From: Lentisphaerota bacterium
GTDB taxonomy: Bacteria; Verrucomicrobiota; Lentisphaeria; Oligosphaerales; JABHEG01
DNA: 64,000 nt
Reading direction: 5' to 3'
Assembly (NCBI GenBank): GCA_018676675.1
Contig: JABHEG010000035.1
Location: 1-64,000 of the forward strand
Shown here: in pieces, positions 44,995-53,799 of the stretch
Numbering within the stretch: position 1 is the stretch's first letter
Layout: each line of letters opens with the position of its first letter
Made by a program: the position numbers and the translations under genes
The notes under the pieces: generated by a model
The model's database searches: none
Told to the model about the DNA's origin: nothing
What the model saw: only the letters and a program-made list of their open reading frames with translations

Positions 44995-46146
44995 TCAGGG
45001 CAGCGGGGGGATGTCGAGTGGCATACTGCCGTTTCTGATGGAGTGCGTCGCTGCACAGCCAACGGCCACGGTCATGCGTCCGGCTTCAGGGGTTGCGACG
45101 GTTTCTTTGCCGTCAATGATCAAGTCAAGGAAGGCCTTGCACAGACGTGGGTCAGCACCTCCGTGGCCCCCCTCATTTGCTCCGACGTTGTAGGAGGCGG
45201 TCGCAAACCGCGACGGCGTGCGCGCCTTGCCCTTGTTGCCTTTTTGGGTCCGCACCGTGATCTCGCTCCCGCTGAGTTCGGCCTCCCCATTTGTCCCAAT
45301 GACAAGGTAGTTGCGATCGGTGTGCGACGCGTAGTGGCACTGCAGGTATGTGGCTCGGATATCCCCCATGTCCATCATGACCATGTTGTGATCTTCGACA
45401 TCCACTTCCCCACGGAAACAGCACATCGTCTTCCTGGGGCGTTCGCTGTAGTCCGTGCACGTGTCTTTGTCAGGGCAGTCTTCGCAACGGAGGTCGTTCG
45501 GGCGCTCCCCACCGTAGTAATCGAGTGCCCCCATCGCGACGACACGGTTGGTGTATCGACCGGTCAGGAAATGGATCATGTCGATGTCGTGGCTGCCTTT
45601 CTGCAGAAGCAGACCGGTAGAGCCTTCGTGGTTTGCTCGGTAGTCGTGGTAGTAATACCAGCCTCCCATGCCGACGAAGTGGCGGACCCAAACGGCTTTG
45701 ATGTCGCCGATTTCACCGGAATCCATGATCTGTTTGAGGGCCAGGAATGAGTCCATGAAGCGCATATTCATCCCGACCATGAAGTGCGTGCCTGCCTGTT
45801 TCCATGCCTCCAGCATGGCATCGCAGTCTTCAGTCTGGATGGCCATGGGTTTTTCGGTGAATGTGTGTTTCCCGGCGTTGAGTGCGGCGATGACGTGTTC
45901 GGCATGGCAGTTGTCCGGCGAGAATACTCCAATGGCGTCGATGTCATCCCGGGCCACCAGTGCGTGGTAGTTGTTGGTGCAAAAGGGATCGTTGTGTTTG
46001 TAGGTCTCGCTGAACTCGGCCAGGGCATCATCGTAGATATCAGCGGCAGCGACGACGGTTGCCCGGGGATCGTTGTCCCAGTGCTTGGCGATGGCCGCCC
46101 GCCGAATGGCCCCGATCAACCCGATGCGCAGACGCTCCTGAGCCAT
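44995..46146 (-). CDS. Gfo/Idh/MocA-family oxidoreductase with atypical nucleotide-binding loop
   Basis: 383 residues, ATG with AAGGAG upstream. The fold is clear from AGKHTFTEKPMAIQ (the EKP catalytic-lysine motif), GDIKAVWVRHFVG and the HDIDMIHFLTG helix. The N-terminal Rossmann loop reads GLIGAIRRAAIAKHW rather than the usual GxGxxG, so cofactor binding may differ. A cysteine cluster RCEDCPDKDTC followed by a CC pair sits in the C-terminal domain, as in some family members. Known: these enzymes oxidise or reduce sugars, inositols or sugar acids with NAD(P). It is the first gene of the four-gene operon that ends with the transporter. Confidence 0.88.
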   Translation of the reverse strand: MAQERLRIGLIGAIRRAAIAKHWDNDPRATVVAAADIYDDALAEFSETYKHNDPFCTNNYHALVARDDIDAIGVFSPDNCHAEHVIAALNAGKHTFTEKPMAIQTEDCDAMLEAWKQAGTHFMVGMNMRFMDSFLALKQIMDSGEIGDIKAVWVRHFVGMGGWYYYHDYRANHEGSTGLLLQKGSHDIDMIHFLTGRYTNRVVAMGALDYYGGERPNDLRCEDCPDKDTCTDYSERPRKTMCCFRGEVDVEDHNMVMMDMGDIRATYLQCHYASHTDRNYLVIGTNGEAELSGSEITVRTQKGNKGKARTPSRFATASYNVGANEGGHGGADPRLCKAFLDLIIDGKETVATPEAGRMTVAVGCAATHSIRNGSMPLDIPPLP

Positions 46147-46305
46147 CGTTTCTCTCCTTCTGCAGACTTCTACTGGTAGGTTATCGTTCCCACTGCACGA
46201 CGTTGGGGCTTGCCGGGACCTTCCCCGGCGTCCGCACGTTAGTCAGCTAGGTTGAACAATGCAAGGGGGGGGCTGTTGGCTCGCAACCGGTTAGCCTTGT
46301 GAGGC

Positions 46306-46380
46306 GGCTCGACGGAGTCTCTCCCTCCACCGGATACAGATGGCCCAGAGCCGCCCTGGAGGGAGAGACTCCGTCGAGCC
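46306..46380. repeat. Perfect 24-base inverted repeat with 27-base spacer
   Basis: The left arm 46306-46329 (GGCTCGACGGAGTCTCTCCC onward) and the right arm 46357-46380 are exact complements. Each arm contains a smaller palindrome, GGAGTCTCTCC. The layout matches the inverted repeat at 17999-18070, although the base sequence differs. Confidence 0.9.
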
Positions 46381-46401
46381 ATCCTTGAGGCCCCCTGCCT
46401 T

Positions 46402-46421
46402 CTAAGTGGAATGCCACTTAG
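46402..46421. repeat. Small perfect hairpin
   Basis: CTAAGTGG and CCACTTAG are perfectly complementary around a 4-base AATG loop. It is 21 bases beyond the large inverted repeat and lacks a T-tract; it might be an operator-like palindrome or part of the same repeat unit. Confidence 0.6.
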
Positions 46422-46532
46422 TCCACTACAAATCCAGGCGAAGCCGGTCCGGGACTCCCACGCAACTGAGGCGTTGCGTTGGCTCTGGGCTTCGCCAGGA
46501 CGATCTGTGTGTCGTCTCCGGGGGATGAGGAT

Positions 46533-48518
46533 CTACTCCTGGCCGGGCTCTTCGGGCGGGATGCTCTTGGCGCAGCGGAACCCAATACACGAGGAGGCGT
46601 CCGTTGGCAAGTGGTTTGAGCGGTGCTGAGCGCGTCCGCTCTGCATGTTCAGGAACCAGCTTCCACCGCGGACCACTCGGTGAGTTTTCCCGAAATTGGG
46701 GTGGTCATACTCGGTTTCGGCGTAGGGCTTGAGCCAGGAATCGGTCCATTCGTAGACGTTACCGATGACATCAAAACAGCCGTCGGGGCTGCAGTCTTCG
46801 GGGAAGCTGCGACAGCGGGTCGTGTTCCCGCCATTAGCGATGGCCTGTCGGCCTTCGGCACTGCTGCGCCACTTGGTCCACCAGCCGAGCCATTCATCCC
46901 AGTCGGAGAAGTCCTCGCCGAGGATTTCAGCCGTATTCGCTTTGCCGACCGCGGGCGGGCCTCCCCAGGGGTAGGGCAGGCCATCCTTGCCTGCAGCGGC
47001 CCGTTCCCATTCTGCTTCAGTCGGGAGTCGTTTCCCCGCCCAGAGCGCATAGGCATTCGCGTCGTGCCAGGACACATTCACGACTGGGTGATCTGCTTTG
47101 TCGGTGGCCACCCAGTTGCCCATCCAGTGCTTTGGTGGAGGATGTCCGGTGGCGTCGACGAAGCGCTTGTACGCGGCATTGGACACTTCTTGTCTGTCGA
47201 TGTAGAACGCGGCCAAATACACGGTGTGCGGTGGTCCGCAGACCTTGTCATTCGCCTCTCCGATGGTGAAACTCCCGGCAGGGATGAGCACCATCTCTGG
47301 GGGCAGGGCTGTTGTGGGCGGCGGAGCAACGGGTGGAAGGTTGGCGGAGGGGTCCGTGGTTCTCGGCTTGACGACGGCAGGAGGAGCGTCGGCTGTCTGC
47401 AGTGCGGTGGCCTTCTTTGGGCGGTACCTGTGTGCAACTGCCATCGCCGCAACCAGGAGCAGCACGACCGGTAAGACGGCGAGAAGCACTGTTGGCTTCT
47501 TCGGGGTGGCTTCCGGCTTGACGCGCTGTCCCAATGTCGGCAGCGGAAGCGCCAGATCCGTTTCTTCGTTGGGAAGGGCGTTGATGAGCTCCTCGCAGCT
47601 TTGGTAGCGCTCTTCCGGGGCTTTGGCCAGCATACGTTCGAGGAGCCCACACACCCACACAGGCAGGTCCTGCACGATGGTGCTCGCGGAGGGGATGTCC
47701 TGGTCGATGTGCTGTCGCAGGATCGCGAGCGGCGTTGTCGCACAGAATGGTGGCTTCCCGGTCAGCATATGGTAGAAGGTGATTCCCAGGGAGTAGATGT
47801 CGCTACGCAGGTCCACCGGCTTCCCCGCACATTGTTCGGGGGACATGTACTGGGGGGAACCGAGAACGCCTCCGGGAAGAGTCAGGCTGGAGTCGTCCTC
47901 CTGGTCTCGCACCAGCCCGAAATCGGCGATTTTTGCTCTACCATCCGCGTCTGTCAGGATGTTTGCTGGCTTCACATCACGGTGCACCAGCCCGTGGGCA
48001 TGCACAGCTGCCAGCCCTGCCGCCACATCCCGCAGGACGCCAACGGCATGGTCCGGATCGAGTCGTCCGCGCTGGGTGATGACTTCACGCAGATTGCGTC
48101 CTTCGACGTACTCTGATTCGATGAAACAGTCTTCGCCGATCTGTCCCGCTCGCAGAACACGGACCACGTTTGGATGCTCGATTTTGGCCGCGGCTCTGGC
48201 TTCCCGGGCAAAGCGTTCACGGTAAGCCGGCTTCCCCCCTCGCCAGGTCGACGGGAGCACCTTCAGAGCGACCGCACGATTGAGGGGGACGTTGATCGCT
48301 TTGTAGACGATCCCCATTCCGCCGGCCCCGATGTGTTCAACAATCCTGTAGTCTCCGAAGATCTCCTCATTCCCGAGGGTTGGCCCGAGAGAGAATTGGT
48401 GGTCGCTCGAGATGCACTCAGTGTGCATTTCCGGGCGCTCGAACGACTCAGTCTGGCCAAGATCGCCTTGCCCAGAGGGGACGGGATCGTCTTCCGGTGA
48501 CTTGTTGTCGTCCGACAT
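46533..48518 (-). CDS. Transmembrane Ser/Thr protein kinase with extracytoplasmic FGE-fold domain lacking the catalytic cysteines
   Basis: 661 residues from the ATG at 48518; a TTG at 48599 with GGAGG would add 27 residues. Residues about 56-315 are a complete Hanks-type kinase: IGAGGMGIVYK loop, K86, H179-R-D181-VKPAN, DFG 199-201, and SPEQC activation segment. One membrane span at about 343-363 follows. Residues about 408-652 are a formylglycine-generating-enzyme (sulfatase-modifying factor) fold (PAGSFTIGEAN; NVSWHDANAYALWAGKRLPTEAEWERAAAG; GNVYEWTDSW; RGGSW; GFRCA). The two copper-binding catalytic cysteines of true FGE align with M625 and A630. Inference: a receptor-like kinase whose outer domain senses a ligand and does not activate sulfatases. 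Confidence 0.9.
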   Translation of the reverse strand: MSDDNKSPEDDPVPSGQGDLGQTESFERPEMHTECISSDHQFSLGPTLGNEEIFGDYRIVEHIGAGGMGIVYKAINVPLNRAVALKVLPSTWRGGKPAYRERFAREARAAAKIEHPNVVRVLRAGQIGEDCFIESEYVEGRNLREVITQRGRLDPDHAVGVLRDVAAGLAAVHAHGLVHRDVKPANILTDADGRAKIADFGLVRDQEDDSSLTLPGGVLGSPQYMSPEQCAGKPVDLRSDIYSLGITFYHMLTGKPPFCATTPLAILRQHIDQDIPSASTIVQDLPVWVCGLLERMLAKAPEERYQSCEELINALPNEETDLALPLPTLGQRVKPEATPKKPTVLLAVLPVVLLLVAAMAVAHRYRPKKATALQTADAPPAVVKPRTTDPSANLPPVAPPPTTALPPEMVLIPAGSFTIGEANDKVCGPPHTVYLAAFYIDRQEVSNAAYKRFVDATGHPPPKHWMGNWVATDKADHPVVNVSWHDANAYALWAGKRLPTEAEWERAAAGKDGLPYPWGGPPAVGKANTAEILGEDFSDWDEWLGWWTKWRSSAEGRQAIANGGNTTRCRSFPEDCSPDGCFDVIGNVYEWTDSWLKPYAETEYDHPNFGKTHRVVRGGSWFLNMQSGRAQHRSNHLPTDASSCIGFRCAKSIPPEEPGQE

Positions 48519-48820
48519 CTCTGACAGCGTCCTTGGTACGGTCACCGGCCACAGGAAACGAAAAGGGAGCGAGGACGGAAGTTCCACATCTACCAGCAAG
48601 GTACCTCCGTGAGGGTAGCAAGATAGTCCCCGTGCAGATCAAGGCAACACTCCCTTGCCGGTTCCCAGCTAGCGTTCCCCTCGGAACATAGGGAGGCGGG
48701 ATTCTGGGCTCTTGCCCAAATGGAGGGCCTGCCGGTTGTGTTTGCCGTGTCGCGGGCGTAGTTTCGGTTGGGTCTGCTGGGCTGGTTTGGGCGAGATCCG
48801 CCCGTTGAGGGATCTGAAGG
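48519..48820. other. Divergent intergenic region between kinase and MTase/PQQ genes
   Basis: 302 bases with no gene. It must contain promoters for both directions; no convincing -35/-10 pair was identified. Confidence 0.5.
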
Positions 48821-51800
48821 ATGGACGACATGACGTGGTTGGGAACGAAACGACTTGGGATCAGACCCGCACGCTTCTTCGCGGCGCTATGCCTCTTCAT
48901 CCTGGGGGCTGAGGCTGTCCACGGCGCACCATCAGCCAATGACGTCGAGGCCAAAGCGATTCTCGCCAAGGCGGGGGTTAAGGGCGGGCTGGTGGTGCAT
49001 GTCGGTTTGGGCGATGGGACTCTCACCACCTCCTTGAGAGTGAGTGACAGTTACGTTGTCCATGGGATTGACCGGGACGAGGTCGCCGTCCAGCGAACCC
49101 GCCGGGTGATTCGGGAGAAAGGGCACTGCGGTTTCGTGTCGGTCGCCCGCTTCTCCGGGACAATGCTCCCCTACGTCGATGGTGCGGTCAATCTCCTCGT
49201 TTCGGAGGATCTGCAGGGCATCCCCTCCGCTGAAGTCGATCGTGTTCTTGCGCCGGGAGGCGTGGCTTGCCTGCGCTCCGAGGGAGCATGGCAGGCCACC
49301 GCAAAGGGATGGCCCAAGGAGATCGATGAGTGGACGCATTACCTGCACGACGCGACAAACAACGCGGTCGCTGACGACACGGTGGTCGGCCCGCCGCGCC
49401 ACTACCAATGGATCGGCTCCCCAACCTGGCTCCGCCATCACGACCACCTCTCCGGATTCAGCGCCATGGTGTCGACGAAGGGAAGGCTCTTCTATATCGT
49501 TGATTTGGGCCCTCGCTGGTCTGTCCAGATGCCGCCTCAGTGGATGCTCTTCGGTCGCGATGCGTTCAGCGGGGTGGTGCTCTGGCAGCGTCCCGTGGCC
49601 AAGTGGCATCACCATCTTTGGGGGCTGAAGAAGGGGCCGGCGCAGCTGATGCGGCGGCTCGTGGCAGTCGATGAAACAGTTTACGTCACGCTGGGGGTCG
49701 GTGAGCCCATTACGGCACTCGACGCGGCAACGGGAAAGACGGTCCGCACCTATCCGGGAACAGCGGGTGCGGAAGAGATCGTCGTTGCCGACGGTGTGCT
49801 GTTCGCCATGGTTCACCCGGAACTGAATGCCTACAAGGCGTTGCCGAGAGATTCAGTGGGAGCAATCCGTGGGGCTGCCGGGAAATGGTATTGGGATGAG
49901 AGACCACGCAGAATCGTGGCCTTTGAGGCGACGACAGGGGAGGCGCTGTGGGCGCAGACAACCCGGGTGGCTCCGGTGACCCTGGCGGCAGCGTCCCAAC
50001 GCCTCTACTTCCATGACGGCGATCGCGTGGTTTGTCTCGAAGGGCGCACAGGGAAGAGGGTATGGACTTCGAAGCCAATCGCGCGCTGGAAACCGATGCA
50101 CGTGTTGTTCGGCCCGACACTGGTGGTGCACAATGGCACGGTGCTCTTCGCCGGCGGCGAGAAGATGGATGCGCTAAAGGGTGGAAAAGACACGATGACG
50201 GCCCTGGCAGCCGCCACTGGGAAGGCGCTTTGGACCGCTCCCCATCCTGAGTCCGGCTATGCCTCGTCGGAGGACCTGTTTGTCATCAATGGGCAGGTCT
50301 GGTGCGGGGCGACCACGAACTCCCGAAGCTCCGGGGTCTTCACTGGGCGCGATATTCGCACGGGTGACGTGATCGCTGAGTTTCCTCCGGATGATTGGCA
50401 GCCCCATATGTCTCATCACCGCTGCCACCGAGCCAAAGCGACGACCAACTACATCCTGGCTTCACGCACGGGGATCGAGTTCGTCGACTTCCGGGCTAAA
50501 CATTGGACTCCGCACCACTGGGTCCGCGGTTCCTGCAATTACGGCATCATGCCCTGCAATGGTCTCGTCTATGCTCCCCCTCATTCCTGCGGCTGCTACC
50601 CGTTGGCCAAGCTGAACAGCTTCAACGCGCTGGCCGCTACAACCCCGAGTCGACGCGTGCCGAAGCTAGTGCCTGAAGAAGGTCGGCGGGAGGTCGGACC
50701 GGCGTTCGGCAAGGTTGAAGGGCGTCCCGCCGGTCCTGAGGAGTGGCCGACGTTCCGCGGCAATCCTGCCCGAAGTGGGTCGGTTGACACGGTCATTTCT
50801 TCCCAGCTCCGTCAGACGTGGAGCACCCGCATCGGGGGCCGCCTGAGCACTGTTGTGGTCGCTGACGGGCGTGTGTTCGTTGCCGATGTGGACCGCCATA
50901 CACTGCATGCGCTGGACGCAGGTTCAGGTGCAGAGCTCTGGCGGATGGCGACGGGAGGACGAATCGACTCCCCCCCGACTGTGTGGCGCGGGCATGTGAT
51001 CGTTGGGTCCGCGGACGGGTCCGTCTACTGCCTCAGGGCGACTGACGGAGCGCTGGTTTGGCGCTTCCGGGTGGCTCCCATCGATCGTCGGCTCATGGCC
51101 CATGAGCAGCTTGAATCGGCGTGGCCTGTTCATGGAAGTGTACTCGTCCGGAAGGACGCTGGAACTGGGCAGACGATTGTCTACTGCGTGGCGGGGCGGG
51201 CCATGTGGCTCGACGGGGGGCTGCGGCTGGTCCGACTGGACGCCAGAAGCGGCAGGAAGATCTCCGAAACGGTCCTCAATGATCGCTATCCGGGTACAGA
51301 CAAGAACCTGCAGCATGAGCTCCGATGGCCGAACCTGCCCACGGCCTTGCCGGACATCCTTTCCTGCGACGGAAGGCACCTCTACATGCGGGCCCAACCA
51401 TTTGACCTGGACGGCACGCGCTCAGAGGTCTTCACCGCCCGCGATTACAGGGAGCAGCAGGGCGAGACGGCCCACCTGTTTTCGCCGACCGGCTTCCTGG
51501 ACGACGATTGGTGGCACCGAACGTATTGGCTTTGGGGGCGGTCGGTTATTGGGGCTGCCGGTGGCTGGTACCTGGCGACGTACCAGGCCCCGACAGGGCG
51601 CATTCTGGTCACGGACGGGGCTTCGGTCTACGGGTTCGGCCGCCTGCCTCTCAAGGCGCTCGGGACGCCCAATTCGTACCATCTGTTCGCCTGCAGTAAG
51701 ACTCCTGAGATTATCGATCCCAACCCGACCAGGCTGGCTCGACGCCGGGGCAAGACGATCTACGGTCCGGTGAAGGCGACGAGATTGGCATATCGCTGGT

Positions 51801-52720
51801 CCAACGGCATTCCCTTCCTCGCTCGGGCCATGGTCCTGGCCGATGAGACGTTCTTCGTTGCCGGGACTCCTCGCAGGGTTGCGGAACCTGACGTGTATGG
51901 TCAATACGGTGATCCGGAGGTACAGGCCCGGATGGCCGAGCACGTTGAGGCCTTCCAGGGCAAGCATGGAGGGATGCTCATGGCTGTCTCCAAGCAGGAC
52001 GGCAAGCGTCTCGCAGCGTACCACCTGCCCTCGGCCCCCGTCTTCGATGGCCTGGCTGCCGCGAAGGGCAATCTGTACATGGCAATGGTTGATGGAACGG
52101 TTCGCTGCCTGGGAGGCGTGGGAACGACGGGCCTCAAACCTGCCCCTGCGGTCAAGCCCGGGCGCGTTCCCACGGGCATTCCGACGTTTGTGGGGACCAA
52201 GACGCACCCGGACTTCCAGCGGCTCTCTGAGATCAAGGTCCGCCCCTCTAAGCTGGGCTACCGTGTGGAGACCGTCACGGGACTGTTCGGCCTTGCGGTG
52301 AGGAAGCTCGCGGCTCCCTTAGGAGGCAAGGCGGTCATCAAAACGCAGGTTGTGTCCCGCCCCGGTTCTCCACCGGGAACGATGGGGAACGCCTTTTTGC
52401 TCTTTGGCAGTGGGCCTGACAACGACAAACTGATGAGCTGCGGATTCCGCATCAGCGGCCAGCGGCTTTACTTGGGGCAGGCCCCGTTTCCCAAAGGGAA
52501 GACAGTCGCCAAGCCCGTCCAGACAGGGCTGAAGTGCGACACGGTCCTCGATATGGCCGTTACGGTTGATCCCGCGGAGGTAAAGGTCACATTCGAGATG
52601 AACGGGGCTGTGGTGGAGGCCCCGCTTGAGCCAGATTTGGGGGCCATCTCCTGGGTGGGCTATGCCGTGGGTGGCGTGGATGCGGACTTTGGGCCTATTG
52701 AAGTGGAGACGCTACCGTAG
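48821..52720 (+). CDS. Exported fusion of a SAM-methyltransferase-like domain and a PQQ-type beta-propeller
   Basis: 1299 residues. ATG at 48821, or ATG at 48830 with AAGGA eight bases before it. A signal peptide (RPARFFAALCLFILGAEAVHG) is followed at about 45-155 by a class-I methyltransferase-like domain: motif I LVVHVGLGDG (57-66), acidic GID at 82-84, LPYVDGAVNLLVSED, and VLAPGG (142-147). The rest contains WD/PQQ-like propeller blades with repeats of the ITALDAATGK, RIVAFEATTGEALW, LHALDAGSGAELW and YCLRATDGALVW type, and ends in a sandwich domain. Known: the same fusion is annotated in planctomycete-like genomes. A SAM-dependent enzyme outside the cytoplasm would lack SAM, so the domain probably has another role. 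First gene of a likely four-gene plus-strand unit. Confidence 0.85.
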   Translation: MDDMTWLGTKRLGIRPARFFAALCLFILGAEAVHGAPSANDVEAKAILAKAGVKGGLVVHVGLGDGTLTTSLRVSDSYVVHGIDRDEVAVQRTRRVIREKGHCGFVSVARFSGTMLPYVDGAVNLLVSEDLQGIPSAEVDRVLAPGGVACLRSEGAWQATAKGWPKEIDEWTHYLHDATNNAVADDTVVGPPRHYQWIGSPTWLRHHDHLSGFSAMVSTKGRLFYIVDLGPRWSVQMPPQWMLFGRDAFSGVVLWQRPVAKWHHHLWGLKKGPAQLMRRLVAVDETVYVTLGVGEPITALDAATGKTVRTYPGTAGAEEIVVADGVLFAMVHPELNAYKALPRDSVGAIRGAAGKWYWDERPRRIVAFEATTGEALWAQTTRVAPVTLAAASQRLYFHDGDRVVCLEGRTGKRVWTSKPIARWKPMHVLFGPTLVVHNGTVLFAGGEKMDALKGGKDTMTALAAATGKALWTAPHPESGYASSEDLFVINGQVWCGATTNSRSSGVFTGRDIRTGDVIAEFPPDDWQPHMSHHRCHRAKATTNYILASRTGIEFVDFRAKHWTPHHWVRGSCNYGIMPCNGLVYAPPHSCGCYPLAKLNSFNALAATTPSRRVPKLVPEEGRREVGPAFGKVEGRPAGPEEWPTFRGNPARSGSVDTVISSQLRQTWSTRIGGRLSTVVVADGRVFVADVDRHTLHALDAGSGAELWRMATGGRIDSPPTVWRGHVIVGSADGSVYCLRATDGALVWRFRVAPIDRRLMAHEQLESAWPVHGSVLVRKDAGTGQTIVYCVAGRAMWLDGGLRLVRLDARSGRKISETVLNDRYPGTDKNLQHELRWPNLPTALPDILSCDGRHLYMRAQPFDLDGTRSEVFTARDYREQQGETAHLFSPTGFLDDDWWHRTYWLWGRSVIGAAGGWYLATYQAPTGRILVTDGASVYGFGRLPLKALGTPNSYHLFACSKTPEIIDPNPTRLARRRGKTIYGPVKATRLAYRWSNGIPFLARAMVLADETFFVAGTPRRVAEPDVYGQYGDPEVQARMAEHVEAFQGKHGGMLMAVSKQDGKRLAAYHLPSAPVFDGLAAAKGNLYMAMVDGTVRCLGGVGTTGLKPAPAVKPGRVPTGIPTFVGTKTHPDFQRLSEIKVRPSKLGYRVETVTGLFGLAVRKLAAPLGGKAVIKTQVVSRPGSPPGTMGNAFLLFGSGPDNDKLMSCGFRISGQRLYLGQAPFPKGKTVAKPVQTGLKCDTVLDMAVTVDPAEVKVTFEMNGAVVEAPLEPDLGAISWVGYAVGGVDADFGPIEVETLP

Positions 52721-52781
52721 TGGCGTCGGGCGCGAATAGCGAGCCCACCCCCACTGGAGTTTTTGCGCTGGAGGACATGTC

Positions 52782-53591
52782 ATGAGCACATTCCGGGACG
52801 CTGGTTGGGTTTGGGAGGGGTTGGGCTTTGATCCGGGGATCGAGCCGTCGATCTACGGTGTTGGGGAAGGGGCGGCCTACTTCGGGCTGGATCGGGCCAA
52901 CTTCATGTTCCACCGCAATAACCGCGTCAATCTGAGTAAGCTCAATCACCTTGGGGCGGTTGTCCCGGAAATATCGAAGTGGAAGTGGGTTGAACTGCCA
53001 CCCGAGCCGGGCAAACACGGGTGGGGATTCGCCAACTGGCGGGACAGCAATCCCGAGACGGTCCGTGATGAGGCTGAGAATTTGAGCCGTGTGTCGCTCG
53101 AGTTTCCGAATATCAGCGGCGCAATCATCGATGACACCAGCGGGATCTTCACCTACGAGGCTTACAACGCGGGGCGCCCGCAACAGATCAGCGAAGCGCT
53201 CCACTGTGCCAACCCCGATCTGAAGCTGTGGTTGGTCGTGTACACGCATCAACTGGACGATGATCGCTGGCAGCATTTCCTGCCCTTCATGGATGTCGTC
53301 AACCTGTGGGTTTGGGAGTGTGCCAGTCTGCCTCGGCTGGAGGAGTATGTCAGCCGATGCGCTGAGGTCTTCCCCGGCAAGGAGATCATTGTCGGCAGCT
53401 ACATACGCGATTACCCCACTCGGGCGGGTGTCCCGCTGGATTTGATGGCCGAGCAGTACGGAATCATACGCGATCTGTTGGCGCAGGGGAGGATTGGGGG
53501 TTACAGCATTCTTGCGGGGTGTTTGATTGACATGCACCCGCCTCAGGCAGAATACATCCGGGCTTTCATTGATGAACACTCCGCTGAGTGA
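52782..53591 (+). CDS. Putative TIM-barrel protein, unknown function
   Basis: 269 residues, ATG with GGAGG seven bases upstream. No signal peptide. Strand-like segments ending in acidic residues (ISGAIIDDTSG; LKLWLVVYTHQLDD; VVNLWVWECA; KEIIVGSYIRDYP) suggest a small (beta/alpha)8 barrel, perhaps a degenerate glycosidase-like enzyme. No family recognised with confidence. It lies 61 bases after the MTase/PQQ gene and 208 bases before the DUF4838 gene. Confidence 0.75.
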   Translation: MSTFRDAGWVWEGLGFDPGIEPSIYGVGEGAAYFGLDRANFMFHRNNRVNLSKLNHLGAVVPEISKWKWVELPPEPGKHGWGFANWRDSNPETVRDEAENLSRVSLEFPNISGAIIDDTSGIFTYEAYNAGRPQQISEALHCANPDLKLWLVVYTHQLDDDRWQHFLPFMDVVNLWVWECASLPRLEEYVSRCAEVFPGKEIIVGSYIRDYPTRAGVPLDLMAEQYGIIRDLLAQGRIGGYSILAGCLIDMHPPQAEYIRAFIDEHSAE

Positions 53592-53799
53592 GTACGGCCT
53601 CTCTCGAGAGTCCGGCAGTCATGTCGGAGCGCGTAACCGTGGAGCTCCGGACAGTACGGCGGGCAGCCCCCTGACCGCCTTCCGCAGCATGCCGCCCGGA
53701 GGGCCGTGCGGCGTACGTACGAAGCCGGAGGTCAGACCATCGGCAAGGCAACAGCTACAGATGAGACCCTATTGCTCGGCCGAAAATGGAGATGTGGCG

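Larger units (their letters stand above)
46147..46532. other. Intergenic region with two inverted repeats
   Basis: 386 bases upstream of the four-gene operon and downstream of the kinase gene. It contains the large perfect inverted repeat 46306-46380 and a small hairpin 46402-46421. The operon promoter should lie between about 46150 and 46260; none was recognised. Confidence 0.5.
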
